Assembly: GCF_009766005.1 (NCBI RefSeq)
Contig: NZ_LMUK01000041.1
Location: 198,630-262,629 of the forward strand
DNA: 64,000 nucleotides
Direction of reading: 5' to 3'
From: Bradyrhizobium sp. S69
GTDB taxonomy: Bacteria; Pseudomonadota; Alphaproteobacteria; Rhizobiales; Xanthobacteraceae
Under the pieces are notes generated by a model that made no database searches, had not been told where the DNA came from, and saw only the letters and a list, made by a program, of their open reading frames with translations. Position 1 is the stretch's first letter. Every line of letters begins with the position of its first letter. Made by a program: the position numbers and the translations under genes. Positions 42,737 through 51,604 of the stretch are shown piece by piece.

Positions 42737-43708
42737 TCAACGCTTCTTCGCGGTCCGTTTTTGCTTGCCGCCGGTCGGCGCGGGTGTCTTGCCGCGGGTC
42801 TTCGCGCGCGCCTTTACGTGATCGATGAAGGCGCGCAGTTTCGGCATCAATTGGCGGTGGCCGGGATAATACAGAAACACGCCGGGACAGATCGGCGCGA
42901 ACGGCTGCAGCACCTGCACCAGCTTTCCCGCTTTTAGCAAGCCCGCCGCGACCGGAGCCGGCACTTGCGCGAGGCCAATGCCTTCGACCGCGGCGCCCAG
43001 CATGGTGGGATAGTCGTTGGCGATCAGCGGGCCTGCCACGGCAATCTCGATCGTGCGGCCGTTGTCGTTGAGCGACCACAGCGCGAGCCCGCCGTTGGAT
43101 CGTCGCAGCCGCAGGCAGGCGTGCCCGCGCAAATCGTCCGGGTGCTTCGGCCGGCCGCGGCGGGCGAGGTAGCCGGGGGTTCCGACGACGATGAATCGAA
43201 ACGGCGGCGTCAGCCGCACCGCGATCATGTCGGCGGCGATGAACTGGCCCATCCGAACGCCGGCGTCAAACCCTCCGGTCGCAAGATCGACCATCTCCTC
43301 GCTGGCGGCGATCTCCACCTCGACTTCGGGATAGGCCTCGCAGAATGACGCGATCAGCGGCTCCAGCACGATCGGCACCACCGCGCGCGGCACCGCGAGG
43401 CGCAACAATCCGGACGGCCGCTGTCCGAGATCGCGTGCGATCCGGCTTGCGGCGACCAGTTCCTCGAAGGCGGGCTTGGCGCGCGACAGGAAGCGGTCGC
43501 CGGCCTCGGTGAGGCCGACGCTGCGGGTGGTGCGGATGAACAGCGCGGCGCCGACCCGCGCTTCGAGCGTGCGTATCGCCTGGCTGATCGCCGACGGCGT
43601 CACGGCGAGCTCAGCCGCCGCTTTGCGAAAACTGCGATGCCGGGCGACGCTCAGGAAAGCCTCGACGCCGTCGAGCGCGCCCTGCCGGACTGTGAAGTTC
43701 TGCTTCAT
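42737..43708 (-). CDS. LysR family transcriptional regulator
   Basis: 323 residues. Winged helix: DGVEAFLSVARHRSFRKAAAELAVTPSAISQAIRTLEARVGAALFIRTTRSVGLTEAG. The C-terminal ligand domain contains RLAVPRAVVPIVLEPLIASFCEAYPEVEVEI. It ends with a strongly basic tail, KARAKTRGKTPAPTGGKQKR, longer than usual. It is divergent from a small membrane protein gene with 78 bp between, so that gene is the likely target. Confidence 0.9.
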   Translation of the reverse strand: MKQNFTVRQGALDGVEAFLSVARHRSFRKAAAELAVTPSAISQAIRTLEARVGAALFIRTTRSVGLTEAGDRFLSRAKPAFEELVAASRIARDLGQRPSGLLRLAVPRAVVPIVLEPLIASFCEAYPEVEVEIAASEEMVDLATGGFDAGVRMGQFIAADMIAVRLTPPFRFIVVGTPGYLARRGRPKHPDDLRGHACLRLRRSNGGLALWSLNDNGRTIEIAVAGPLIANDYPTMLGAAVEGIGLAQVPAPVAAGLLKAGKLVQVLQPFAPICPGVFLYYPGHRQLMPKLRAFIDHVKARAKTRGKTPAPTGGKQKRTAKKR

Positions 43709-43786
43709 GACCCATCGACATTATCGCGGCTAGTCGCTTGCGGGAAGTAGCCCTAGATCTGGCCGACAACGCCGACGGGAGCTCGC

Positions 43787-44317
43787 ATGGCGCCGCAAAC
43801 CATATTTCAGATCCATCTCGTTCTCGGCTATGTCGCCTGGCTGCTGTGCTTTGGCGCGTACATCTGGCCCTGGCTCAGATCGATGCAACGGACCGAAGCG
43901 CTGCGCGCCATCGCCACCTTGCACAGCTTCCGTTTCTTCGGGTTGGCGTTCCTGCTGCCCGGCATCGTCGGTCCGCAGATGCCGGCGGGCTTTGCCAGCT
44001 TCGCCGCTTATTTCGACTTCGCGACCGGGATCATGGCCATGCTGGCGCTGCTGAGCGTCAGGATCCGCCCGCTGTTCCTGCTGTTCGTGCTGGCCTTCAA
44101 TCTCGTGGGAGCGTCCGACCTCCTACTCAACTATTATCACGCCATCGAGCTCGATCTTCCGGCGATGGCAGGCGAGTTCGGCGCGGTCTACGCGATCCCG
44201 GTGATCTATGTCCCGCTATTGATGATCACGCACATCGCCGCTTTCTATCTGCTGCTGCGCCCGCAAGCCAGTCGTGAAGACAGGCTCAACTCCGCGACGC
44301 TTTCTCAAAGCGCTTGA
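43787..44317 (+). CDS. Integral membrane protein of unknown function
   Basis: 176 residues with five to six hydrophobic segments (GYVAWLLCFGAYIWPWL, FFGLAFLLPGIVGP, YFDFATGIMAMLALL, PLFLLFVLAFNLVGASDLLLNYY, VYAIPVIYVPLLMITHIAAFYLL). No recognised family. It is divergent from the LysR gene and overlaps the convergent deformylase-like gene by 32 bp at its 3' end. Confidence 0.72.
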   Translation: MAPQTIFQIHLVLGYVAWLLCFGAYIWPWLRSMQRTEALRAIATLHSFRFFGLAFLLPGIVGPQMPAGFASFAAYFDFATGIMAMLALLSVRIRPLFLLFVLAFNLVGASDLLLNYYHAIELDLPAMAGEFGAVYAIPVIYVPLLMITHIAAFYLLLRPQASREDRLNSATLSQSA

Positions 44318-44783
44318 TCAGCCGTTCACGCTTGAGGCGGGACAGCCGCTTGATCCAGAACAGGCCGTTCAATTGATCGATCTCGTGCTGGTGGCAGACC
44401 GCGCGCAGCCCGTCCGATTCCTCGGTGTGGTTGTTGCCATCGATGTCCTGGTAGCTGATCCGGACCCGGGCATGACGCTCGACCTCGTCATGGACCCCCG
44501 GCATCGAGACGCTGCCCTCGCGATGCAGGATCGTCTCGGGCGATGCCCATGATATCTCCGGATTGACATAGGTCCTCGCGGCATCGACGGGATCGAGGTC
44601 GAGCACCACGACCCGCAGCGCGACGCCGATATGCGGCGCGGTGATCCCGATGCCGGGCGCGGCCAGCATTGTCTCCAGCAGGTCGCGCGCCAGTTCGCGC
44701 AGCGCGCCGTCAAACGCCGTGACGGGCCGCGCCGGCAGCGCCAGCCGGGGGTCGGGATAGCGGAGGAGGGGGCGGATGGGCAT
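44286..44783 (-). CDS. Peptide deformylase-like protein with substituted metal ligands
   Basis: 165 residues with the deformylase fold throughout. All three active-site motifs are changed: motif I reads GIGITAPH51 instead of GxGxAAxQ, motif II reads EGS91VS where the metal-binding Cys should be in EGCLS, and motif III reads HEIDQ137 with Gln replacing the second metal His of HExDH. The codons for these residues were checked in the DNA. A normal Fe/Zn deformylase reaction is unlikely, so this is a catalytically altered paralog; some genomes annotate such proteins as deformylase-like. Another functional def must exist elsewhere. Confidence 0.88.
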   Translation of the reverse strand: MPIRPLLRYPDPRLALPARPVTAFDGALRELARDLLETMLAAPGIGITAPHIGVALRVVVLDLDPVDAARTYVNPEISWASPETILHREGSVSMPGVHDEVERHARVRISYQDIDGNNHTEESDGLRAVCHQHEIDQLNGLFWIKRLSRLKRERLIKRFEKASRS

Positions 44784-44937
44784 GCGCTATTCTGGTTGGG
44801 GGCCGAACGGCCTCGGGCCGCTGATAAGCCGTAGCAAACCGCCAGCTAAAAAAATATCGGGACCATCCCTCGGCCTGTCGGTTCCGGCCTGTCCGGTTCG
44901 TCTTTCAGCCAGAACGGGATGTCGTGGAGATCGGAAA

Positions 44938-46161
44938 ATGCAGGATTCTCGCTATCGCTGGGTGATTGTCGCGGCCGGAGGCCTGTTGGGCTGCGTCGCG
45001 GTCGGGGGCATGTTTTCGCTGCCGGTGTTCCTGCAACCGATCGCGCGGGACACCGGCTGGTCGGTCACCGGCGTGTCCAGCGCCATGACGATCGGTTTCC
45101 TGGCCATGGCCTTCACCAGCATGCTCTGGGGAACCCTGTCCGACCGGTTCGGGCCGCTGCCGGTGGTGCTGACCGGCTCGATCGTGATCGCGGCGAGCCT
45201 GGCGCTGGCGAGCTTTGCGACCTCGCTGCTCGCCTTTCAGTTCATGTTCGGACTGATGGTCGGCAGCGCCACCGCCGCGATCTTTGCGCCGATGATGGCG
45301 ACGGTCACCGGCTGGTTCGATACCCATCGCAGCCTCGCGGTGTCGCTGGTGTCGGCCGGGATGGGGATGGCGCCGATGACCATGTCGCCGCTCGCGGCCT
45401 GGCTGATCTCGAACCATGACTGGCGGTTCTCGATGCGGATCATCGCGCTGGTGGTGGCGGCGATCATGATCCCGGTCTCGCTGCTGGTGCGCCGCGCGCC
45501 CGCGCTTGCGAGCGCAGCGTCCACGCCATCCGGCGCGCCTGCGCAGCCGGAGATGTCGCGCGCGCAGGCGCTGCGCTCGCCGCAATTCATCATCCTGCTG
45601 CTGACCAACTTCTTTTGCTGCGCCACCCATTCCGGGCCGATCATCCACACCGTGAGCTACGCCGTCAGTTGCGGCATCCCGATGATCGCCGCGGTCACGA
45701 TCTACAGCGTCGAGGGCCTGGCAGGGATGGGCGGCCGTATCGCCTTCGGCCTGCTTGGCGACCGCTTCGGCGCCAAGCGCGTGCTGGTGCTCGGCCTGCT
45801 GGCGCAGGCATTCGGCGCGCTCGGCTATGTCTTCGTGCGCGAACTCGCCGCGTTCTATGCCGTGGCGGCGGTGTTCGGCTTCATCTATGCCGGCACCATG
45901 CCGCTGTATTCCGTGCTGGTCCGCGAAAACTTTCCGCTGCGGATGATGGGCACCGTGATCGGCGGCACCGCGATGGCCGGCAGCCTCGGCATGGCGACAG
46001 GGCCCCTGGCCGGCGGTTTGATCTACGACGCGTTTGCAAGTTACGCTTGGCTCTACATCGGTTCGTGGGCGTTCGGCATCGGCGCGTTCCTGATCGCGCT
46101 GACCTTCAAGCCGTTCCCTGCGGCCCGAACCCAGGCCGAGGCCGCGCCGGTGCCGGCGTGA
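44938..46161 (+). CDS. MFS transporter, monocarboxylate/oxalate-like
   Basis: 407 residues with 12 likely transmembrane helices. The ATG at 44938 follows GGAG; the frame extends upstream to 44776 without support. MFS motif A is WGTLSDRFGPLPV, repeated as GRIAFGLLGDRFGAKRVLVL in the second half. The pattern fits the oxalate:formate/monocarboxylate-like group. Substrate unknown. Plus strand, 33 bp ahead of an SRPBCC gene. Confidence 0.88.
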   Translation: MQDSRYRWVIVAAGGLLGCVAVGGMFSLPVFLQPIARDTGWSVTGVSSAMTIGFLAMAFTSMLWGTLSDRFGPLPVVLTGSIVIAASLALASFATSLLAFQFMFGLMVGSATAAIFAPMMATVTGWFDTHRSLAVSLVSAGMGMAPMTMSPLAAWLISNHDWRFSMRIIALVVAAIMIPVSLLVRRAPALASAASTPSGAPAQPEMSRAQALRSPQFIILLLTNFFCCATHSGPIIHTVSYAVSCGIPMIAAVTIYSVEGLAGMGGRIAFGLLGDRFGAKRVLVLGLLAQAFGALGYVFVRELAAFYAVAAVFGFIYAGTMPLYSVLVRENFPLRMMGTVIGGTAMAGSLGMATGPLAGGLIYDAFASYAWLYIGSWAFGIGAFLIALTFKPFPAARTQAEAAPVPA

Positions 46162-46194
46162 ACATCATGCAATTGAAACGGATGGAGAAGGTCG

Positions 46195-46698
46195 ATGGAC
46201 GCCAGAAGAGAGAGTGAGCCTGCCCCGATGAAGAACCGCACGACGGCGGAACGGAAGTCCGAGCGTGAACTCGTCGTTACGCGAAGCTTCAACGGCCCGG
46301 CGCGCCTCGTGTTCGAGGCGTGGACCAGGCCCGAGCTGCTCAAGCAATGGTGGGTACCGAAGTCGACAGGCATGTCGCTGCTTTCCTGCGAGATGGATGT
46401 TCGTGTCGGGGGCAAATACCGTTTCGAGTTCGGCCACGGGGCCTCAAAGCCCATGGCATTCTTCGGCAGCTACATCGACGTGACGCCGTACGCGCGCCTG
46501 GTATGGACCAACGACGAAAGTGACGACGGTGCCGTCACCACGGTGACCTTCGAGGAAAAGGATGACCAGACGCTGCTGGTCATGCACGAACGCTATTCCT
46601 CGAAGGAAGCGCTCGACTGTGCCATTACCTGCATGGAGGAGGGCGCGATGCCCGAAACGTTCGCCCAACTGGACGAGCTTCTCGCCCTAGGCGCCTGA
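46195..46698 (+). CDS. SRPBCC (AHSA1/START-like) domain protein
   Basis: 167 residues: TRSFNGPARLVFEAWTRPELLKQWWVPKSTG and the closing MEEGAMPETFAQLDELLAL are typical of the AHSA1-like family, which binds hydrophobic ligands. ATG at 46195 follows GGAGAAGG; an internal ATG at 46228 is possible. It overlaps the convergent HxlR gene by 12 bp at the 3' end. Confidence 0.85.
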   Translation: MDARRESEPAPMKNRTTAERKSERELVVTRSFNGPARLVFEAWTRPELLKQWWVPKSTGMSLLSCEMDVRVGGKYRFEFGHGASKPMAFFGSYIDVTPYARLVWTNDESDDGAVTTVTFEEKDDQTLLVMHERYSSKEALDCAITCMEEGAMPETFAQLDELLALGA

Positions 46699-47145
46699 AT
46701 TCGGCGGCTGGCGCACGACCGTATCCTGCGGTCCCACGATGCGGCCGTCCTGGGCGCGAAGCTCCAGCTTCCGCACCGGGAGGCCATTCTTGCGGTCGAC
46801 CAGCAGGACATGGGCCTCGCCGGGCTCGAAGAAGAAGTCCTCGCCCCACTGCCTGAGAGCGACCAGCAGTGGAAACAGGCCGCGTCCTTTTTCGGTCAGC
46901 ACGTATTCCTGATAGGCGCTGCCGTCGGAGGCGGGGACGACGTCCATGATGCCGTGCGCGACGAGATTGCGCAGACGCGCCGCAAGGATGTTCTTGGCAA
47001 GCCCGAGGTCCTTTTGAAACTCGCCGAACCGGCGCAGGCCGTCGAACGCGTCGCGCACGATCAGCAACGACCACCAGTCCCCGATCGCGTCCAAAGGCCT
47101 GGCAACGCCGCAGCTTGAATCCTTGTGGCTGACCCGCCTGACCAT
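46687..47145 (-). CDS. HxlR family transcriptional regulator
   Basis: 152-residue winged-helix protein: CGVARPLDAIGDWWSLLIVRDAFDGLRRFGEFQKDLGLAKNILAARL is the full HxlR signature, with the first Cys conserved as in redox- or electrophile-sensing members. The start at 47145 is preferred over 47199. It is divergent from an alpha/beta hydrolase, and three near-identical DNA sites nearby (47227, 47265, 48349) look like its operators, so it probably controls itself, the hydrolase and the MFS gene. Confidence 0.88.
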   Translation of the reverse strand: MVRRVSHKDSSCGVARPLDAIGDWWSLLIVRDAFDGLRRFGEFQKDLGLAKNILAARLRNLVAHGIMDVVPASDGSAYQEYVLTEKGRGLFPLLVALRQWGEDFFFEPGEAHVLLVDRKNGLPVRKLELRAQDGRIVGPQDTVVRQPPNSGA

Positions 47146-47226
47146 CTCGCCCTCATTTGCGTGTTCGATTTCCCGGATGCCGTCTCGTGTCGACGGCAAG
47201 GAACGCGGCTGTCATCTGAATATATT

Positions 47227-47281
47227 GGTTGCAAGTTAAAACCTCAAGCGTTAGGAGTCGGTGTGGTTTTAATTTGAAACC
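47227..47281. promoter_or_regulatory. Candidate HxlR operator pair
   Basis: GGTTGCAAGTTAAAACC (47227-47243) and GGTTTTAATTTGAAACC (47265-47281). The second matches the reverse complement of the first at 15 of 17 positions. They are 38 bp apart, between the divergent HxlR and hydrolase genes. A third copy precedes the MFS gene at 48349. Confidence 0.68.
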
Positions 47282-47320
47282 GGAAGCTTGATCTATCGGG
47301 CTTCCGAACAGGAGACATGC

Positions 47321-48241
47321 ATGACCCGATCCGACGCCACCTTCGGCGGCAGCTTTCCGTATGCGCCGCATTTCACCACCGCTGCCGGCTTCCGGATGCA
47401 TTACGTCGATGAGGGCCCCCGCGGCGCCGGCGTCGTGCTCTGCCTGCACGGCCAGCCGACCTGGGGCTATCTGTTCCGCCATTTGATCCCGGTGCTGAGC
47501 CCCACGCACCGCGTGGTCGTTCCGGACCATATGGGCTTCGGCAAGAGCGAAACGCCGCCGGCGCGAACCTACTGGCTGCAGGATCATATCGACAATCTGG
47601 AACGCTTTGTTCTGGCACTCGACCTCACCGATATCACGCTTGTGATGCACGACTTCGGCGGTCCGATCGGGATGGGGCTCGCTGCCCGGCATCCCAACCG
47701 CATTCGCCGCGTGATCTCGACCAACGGGCCGACGCCGTTTGGGCAGGCCGATAGCATCGAGCGCCTGACGGCCAATGCCGGCGTTTCGCCCTGGTTCCAA
47801 TGGGGCGCGAAGGCGCAAGCGGACGGCAGCCTCGAGGCGGTGCTGGGACAACTCGGCTTCAATATCCTGAGCACGCTCAAGCTCAACGGCTTCGAGAACA
47901 ACGCGCTCATCACCGATACCTGGCTTGCCGCCTACGGTTCGCCGTTCGCTGCTCCCGCCGACTGCCTCGGCCCCATCGGTTGGTCCAAGGGCATTGCCAC
48001 CGGCATGCACCAGTTTGAAACGCCGGACGCGGCCGCCGACCGGGCGATCCGTGGCAGGCCGGCCCTTGCCATTTGGGGTGACGCTGACCGCACGCTCCAT
48101 GCCGAGCATTTTTTGCCGCTCTTCACCCAACTGTTTCCGGCCGCGCCGGTGCATCGGCTGGCTGGCGTTGGTCACTACTGCCTCGAAGACGCCCCGGACG
48201 AGATCGGCAGGTTGATCGCGGAATTCATCCGGCAGACCTGA
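47321..48241 (+). CDS. Alpha/beta hydrolase, haloalkane dehalogenase-like
   Basis: 306 residues. The start at 47321 has AGGAG upstream. The oxyanion strand CLHGQPTWGYLFRHLIPVLS closely resembles haloalkane dehalogenase DhlA. The nucleophile elbow is HDFGGPIG, with Asp in place and Phe where DhlA has a halide-binding Trp. The acid is in AIWGDADRT and the His in GVGHYCLED. Dehalogenase or epoxide/ester hydrolase activity is possible; the Trp-to-Phe change weakens the former. It is divergent from HxlR and preceded by its putative operators. Confidence 0.87.
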   Translation: MTRSDATFGGSFPYAPHFTTAAGFRMHYVDEGPRGAGVVLCLHGQPTWGYLFRHLIPVLSPTHRVVVPDHMGFGKSETPPARTYWLQDHIDNLERFVLALDLTDITLVMHDFGGPIGMGLAARHPNRIRRVISTNGPTPFGQADSIERLTANAGVSPWFQWGAKAQADGSLEAVLGQLGFNILSTLKLNGFENNALITDTWLAAYGSPFAAPADCLGPIGWSKGIATGMHQFETPDAAADRAIRGRPALAIWGDADRTLHAEHFLPLFTQLFPAAPVHRLAGVGHYCLEDAPDEIGRLIAEFIRQT

Positions 48242-48348
48242 ACGTTGCGCTGTTTCTCGTCCCCCGGTCGCCGGATCGGGGGACCGGCGGGCGGCGGATC
48301 GGGAAGGGGACGGATGGCCTCTTGAGCCCGGATTTTTCGCCTCCAAGT

Positions 48349-48365
48349 GGTTTTAATTTAAAACT
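48349..48365 (+). promoter_or_regulatory. Third candidate HxlR site ahead of MFS gene
   Basis: GGTTTTAATTTAAAACT, 13 bp ahead of the MFS start at 48379 and near-identical to 47265-47281. Its position suggests the MFS gene has its own repressed promoter in the same regulon. Confidence 0.6.
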
Positions 48366-48378
48366 AATCGGAGCTAAC

Positions 48379-49709
48379 ATGCGTACGGAAAACGAGGCCC
48401 TCGTGGACGGCACCGAATCAAGCCGCAGCAGCGGCACCGCCAGCTCCGGTGCAACAGCAAACGCGGCCGATAGCGCGGCGCCGCTCTCTGACGCGGTGGC
48501 GCTGTTGTTCGCCGTCGCGTGCGGATTGGCTGTCGCCAACGTCTATTATGCCCAGCCGCTGCTCGACACCATGGCGGACGAGTTCGGCATCAGCCATGCG
48601 GCGGTCGGGCTCATCATCACGATCACGCAGATTGGTTATGGCTTTGGACTGCTGCTGGTGGTGCCGCTCGGCGATATCTTGAATCGGCGGCGTCTGGTCA
48701 TCGGCCAGTCGCTGCTGTCCGTATTGGCACTGCTCACGGTCGCCGCCGCTCCGAGCTATCTGGTGCTTTTCGTCGGCATGACCGCCATAGGCTTGCTTGC
48801 CGTCGTCACCCAGGTGCTTGTCGCCTACGCGGCCGCCCTTGCGCCGGCCGCCGAGCGTGGCCGCGTCGTCGGCGTCGTCACCAGCGGTATCATCATCGGC
48901 ATTTTGCTGGCCCGGACGATATCAGGCACCTTGTCGGATCTGTTCGGCTGGCGCTCGGTCTATGTCGTCTCCGCCGCGGCGACGCTGGTCATCGCCGTCT
49001 TGCTGGCGAACGTCCTGCCGCGACGCGAAGATCGCAGCGTGTCCACGACCGATCCAGCCATGACCTACCCATCGGGTCGGTGTTCGTGCTGTTCGTCGAG
49101 GAGCCGGTGTTGCGCATTCGCGCGACCCTGGCGCTGTTGATTTTCACGGCGATCACGATCCTGTGGACCCCGATGGTGCTGCCGCTCGGCGCGCCGCCTT
49201 TTTCGCTGTCGCATACCGAGATCGGCCTGTTCGGGCTCGCCGGCGCGATGGGCGCGATTGGCGCCGCCCGGGCGGGCCGGCTCGCCGATCGCGGGCGCGC
49301 GGAGCACACCACGGGCATAGCCCTTGCGATCATGCTGGTCTCCTGGCTACCGATCGCGCTGCTGCCCTATTCGCTGTGGGGCCTGATCATCGGCGTCGTC
49401 GCGATCGATTTCGGGCTGCAATCGGCGCATGTCGCCAATCAAAGCTTGATCTATCGCGTGCGGCCCGAAGCACGCAGTCGCCTCACCGCCGGTTACATGA
49501 TTTTCTATTCCATCGGCTCCGCCACCGGCTCGATCGCCTCGACCCTGGTCTATGCACGCGCCGGCTGGAACGGCGTGTGCCTGCTCGGTGCTGTGATAAG
49601 TGCTTTCGCTTTGGTATTCTGGGCCCTGACGCGGCATCTGTACCGCGGCGACGCTACACCTAATTCCAATCGCATCTCTGCCTGCGGGCCGACGACGGTG
49701 CCTCTTTAG
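48379..49709 (+). pseudogene. Frameshifted MFS transporter
   Basis: The first frame (ATG 48379 after GGAG) covers about 230 residues with six helices and MFS elements VYYAQPLLDTMADEFG, VPLGDILNRRRLVIG and FGWRSVYVVSA. It then runs into a nonsense tail rich in Cys/Ser/Arg. A different frame continues from about 49074 with GSVFVLFVEEPVLRIRATLALL and further helices to the stop at 49709. The switch lies near 49064-49076 and fits a 1-nt deletion. If genuine, the carrier is dead; a read error is equally possible. Upstream lies a putative HxlR site, so it belonged to the hydrolase module. Confidence 0.82.
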
Positions 49710-49724
49710 TCATGCGAGAGCGGC

Positions 49725-50636
49725 CTAGCCGGCAGTCGCAGTCCTCGCGACGTCGCGGAGCGGTGATGTTCCGTAGAGCCGGCTGTACTCTCGACTGAAT
49801 TGAGACGGGCTTTGGTATCCCACGGTGTATCCCGCCGTGCCGACATCAAGTCGTTCAAACAGCATCAGGCGTCGCGCTTCGTGAAGCCTGAGTTGTTTTT
49901 GGTATTGCATCGGCGTCATCGCCGTCACCGCCTTGAAATGGTGATGCAGCGAGGAAGCGCTCATCCCGGATCGCTCGGCCAACTCCTCGATCCGCAGCGG
50001 GTGCATGAAGTTCTCCTTCAGCCAGGCAATGGCGCGGGCTACTCGGTTGCTCGGCGTCTCCGTCACGGCGATCTGCAGCAGGCGGGGTCCGCACGGGCCG
50101 GAAAGCAGGCGATAAAGGATTTCCTGCTCGATCAGGGGCGCGAGGGCCGGAATATCATCGGGCGTGTCGAGCAGGCGCATCAGCCTCAGCGATGCGTCGA
50201 GCAGTTGCGCAGAGGCCTTGTTGACGGCGACCCCACGCGTCTCATTGGGAGAAACCATCGGCCGAACTGGATGGGCCTTGCCGATGACTTGCTTCAGCCG
50301 GTCGGGATTGATCGCCATGCCGAGGCCGAAATGCGGTGCGGTTGCGCTTGCTTCGGTGACGCGCGAGATCACCGGGAGATCGAGCGCGACCACGAGGTAG
50401 TCGCCCACGCCATAGCGATACACCTCCTCGCCGAGCGTCAGACTCTTTGCGCCTTGAAGCACGAGCGCAAAGCACGGCCATTGCGAGGTGTGAATGGGCT
50501 GCGTGGGAGATGATCTCCGATTGAAAAAAAGACCTTCGATCGGCGTGGTAAATTCACGATCCTGCTCGGTGAAGCGGGCAATGATCGCAGCCATCTCCTG
50601 ATAGGCCGTCGGGTGCTCGGTCATCTTTGTTGCCAT
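49725..50636 (-). CDS. AraC family transcriptional regulator (AraC_N type)
   Basis: 303 residues with an N-terminal AraC_N cupin-like domain (TPIEGLFFNRRSSPTQPIHTSQWPCFALVLQGAKSLTLGEE) and a C-terminal AraC DNA-binding domain with IEELAERSGMSASSLHHHFKAVTAMTPMQYQKQLRLHEAR and GYTVGYQSPSQFSREYSRLYG. Divergent from an SDR gene, the usual arrangement in which such regulators activate an aldehyde or ketone reductase. Two direct repeats 21 bp apart lie between the genes. Start at 50636; 50624 is an alternative. Confidence 0.9.
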   Translation of the reverse strand: MATKMTEHPTAYQEMAAIIARFTEQDREFTTPIEGLFFNRRSSPTQPIHTSQWPCFALVLQGAKSLTLGEEVYRYGVGDYLVVALDLPVISRVTEASATAPHFGLGMAINPDRLKQVIGKAHPVRPMVSPNETRGVAVNKASAQLLDASLRLMRLLDTPDDIPALAPLIEQEILYRLLSGPCGPRLLQIAVTETPSNRVARAIAWLKENFMHPLRIEELAERSGMSASSLHHHFKAVTAMTPMQYQKQLRLHEARRLMLFERLDVGTAGYTVGYQSPSQFSREYSRLYGTSPLRDVARTATAG

Positions 50637-50687
50637 CGCCTGATCATGTCCAATCCCGCAAGGCGAGTTATCCGCTCCGACGGTCTT

Positions 50688-50718
50688 TTGCAGGATCGTA
50701 CATGAATCTTGCAGGATC
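50688..50718. promoter_or_regulatory. Two 10-bp direct repeats 21 bp apart, candidate AraC site
   Basis: TTGCAGGATC at 50688-50697 and again at 50709-50718. The 21-bp pitch is two helical turns, the usual geometry for AraC-family dimers binding one face of DNA. They lie midway between the divergent AraC and SDR genes. Confidence 0.65.
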
Positions 50719-50801
50719 TGGATAACGCCGCCAGCTGGGCCGCCGCATAACTCCGTCGAAGGCTGGCAATTCCCTGTCTCAAGCCGGAAACGGAGATCCG
50801 A

Positions 50802-51536
50802 GTGACCAACGCGACAAGCAAGACAATCCTCGTCACCGGCGCCAGCAGCGGTATCGGCGAGGCTACCGCCCGCCATCTCGCCAGGCTGGGCCACCAGATC
50901 GTTCTCGGCGCCCGCCGTAAGGATCGCATCGCGGCGATCGCGCAAGAGATTCTGGATGCGGGCGGCCAGGCCATCGCCAGCGAGCTCGACGTGACGAGCT
51001 TGGAGAGCGTCAAGGCGTTCGTAAGCACCGCTTTTGGGCGTTACGGCCGGGTCGACGTGCTGGTGAATAATGCGGGTGTGGCGCCGCTGTCTATGCTGGA
51101 GGCGCTGCGTGTCGACGAGTGGAACCAGATGATCGATGTCAATTTGCGTGGCGTTCTTCATGGCATCGCGGCCGTGCTGCCGATCATGCGCGAGCAGGGT
51201 GCGGGACACATCATCAATGTGGCATCCACCGCGGGGCACAGGGTGGATCCCACCGCCGCGATCTATTGCGCGACCAAATTCGCAGTGCGTGCGATCTCCG
51301 AAGGGCTTCGGCAAGAGAGCAAGCACCTGCGCGTAACTGTCGTCAGCCCCGGCATGACGAGCAGCGAACTGATCGACGGCATCAACGATGTGCAGGTCAG
51401 GGCAGCAATCCGCGCCATGGCGGACCAGGCGTGCATCCCGGCCTCGGCGATTGCCGAGGCAATCGCGTTCGCCATCGGGCAGCCTGAAAATGTCGATGTG
51501 AACGAGCTGATCGTTCGCCCGACCGCGCAGGGTTGA
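50802..51536 (+). CDS. SDR family oxidoreductase
   Basis: 244 residues with a GTG start at 50802 after GGAG. Classical SDR: TILVTGASSGIGEATARHL at the N-terminus, NNAG in VDVLVNNAGVAPLSM, HIINVASTAGH with the catalytic Ser and YCATK with Tyr and Lys. The end PENVDVNELIVRPTAQ is typical of the NADP-dependent YdfG-like group. Expected role is reduction of a small carbonyl or oxidation of an alcohol, induced through the divergent AraC regulator. Confidence 0.9.
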   Translation: MTNATSKTILVTGASSGIGEATARHLARLGHQIVLGARRKDRIAAIAQEILDAGGQAIASELDVTSLESVKAFVSTAFGRYGRVDVLVNNAGVAPLSMLEALRVDEWNQMIDVNLRGVLHGIAAVLPIMREQGAGHIINVASTAGHRVDPTAAIYCATKFAVRAISEGLRQESKHLRVTVVSPGMTSSELIDGINDVQVRAAIRAMADQACIPASAIAEAIAFAIGQPENVDVNELIVRPTAQG

Positions 51537-51604
51537 CCGTCGGCGGATGGCCTTGCACCGAATGGTGCTAGGCGACAACCATCAAGCAGGAGGCGATTGA
51601 GGCG

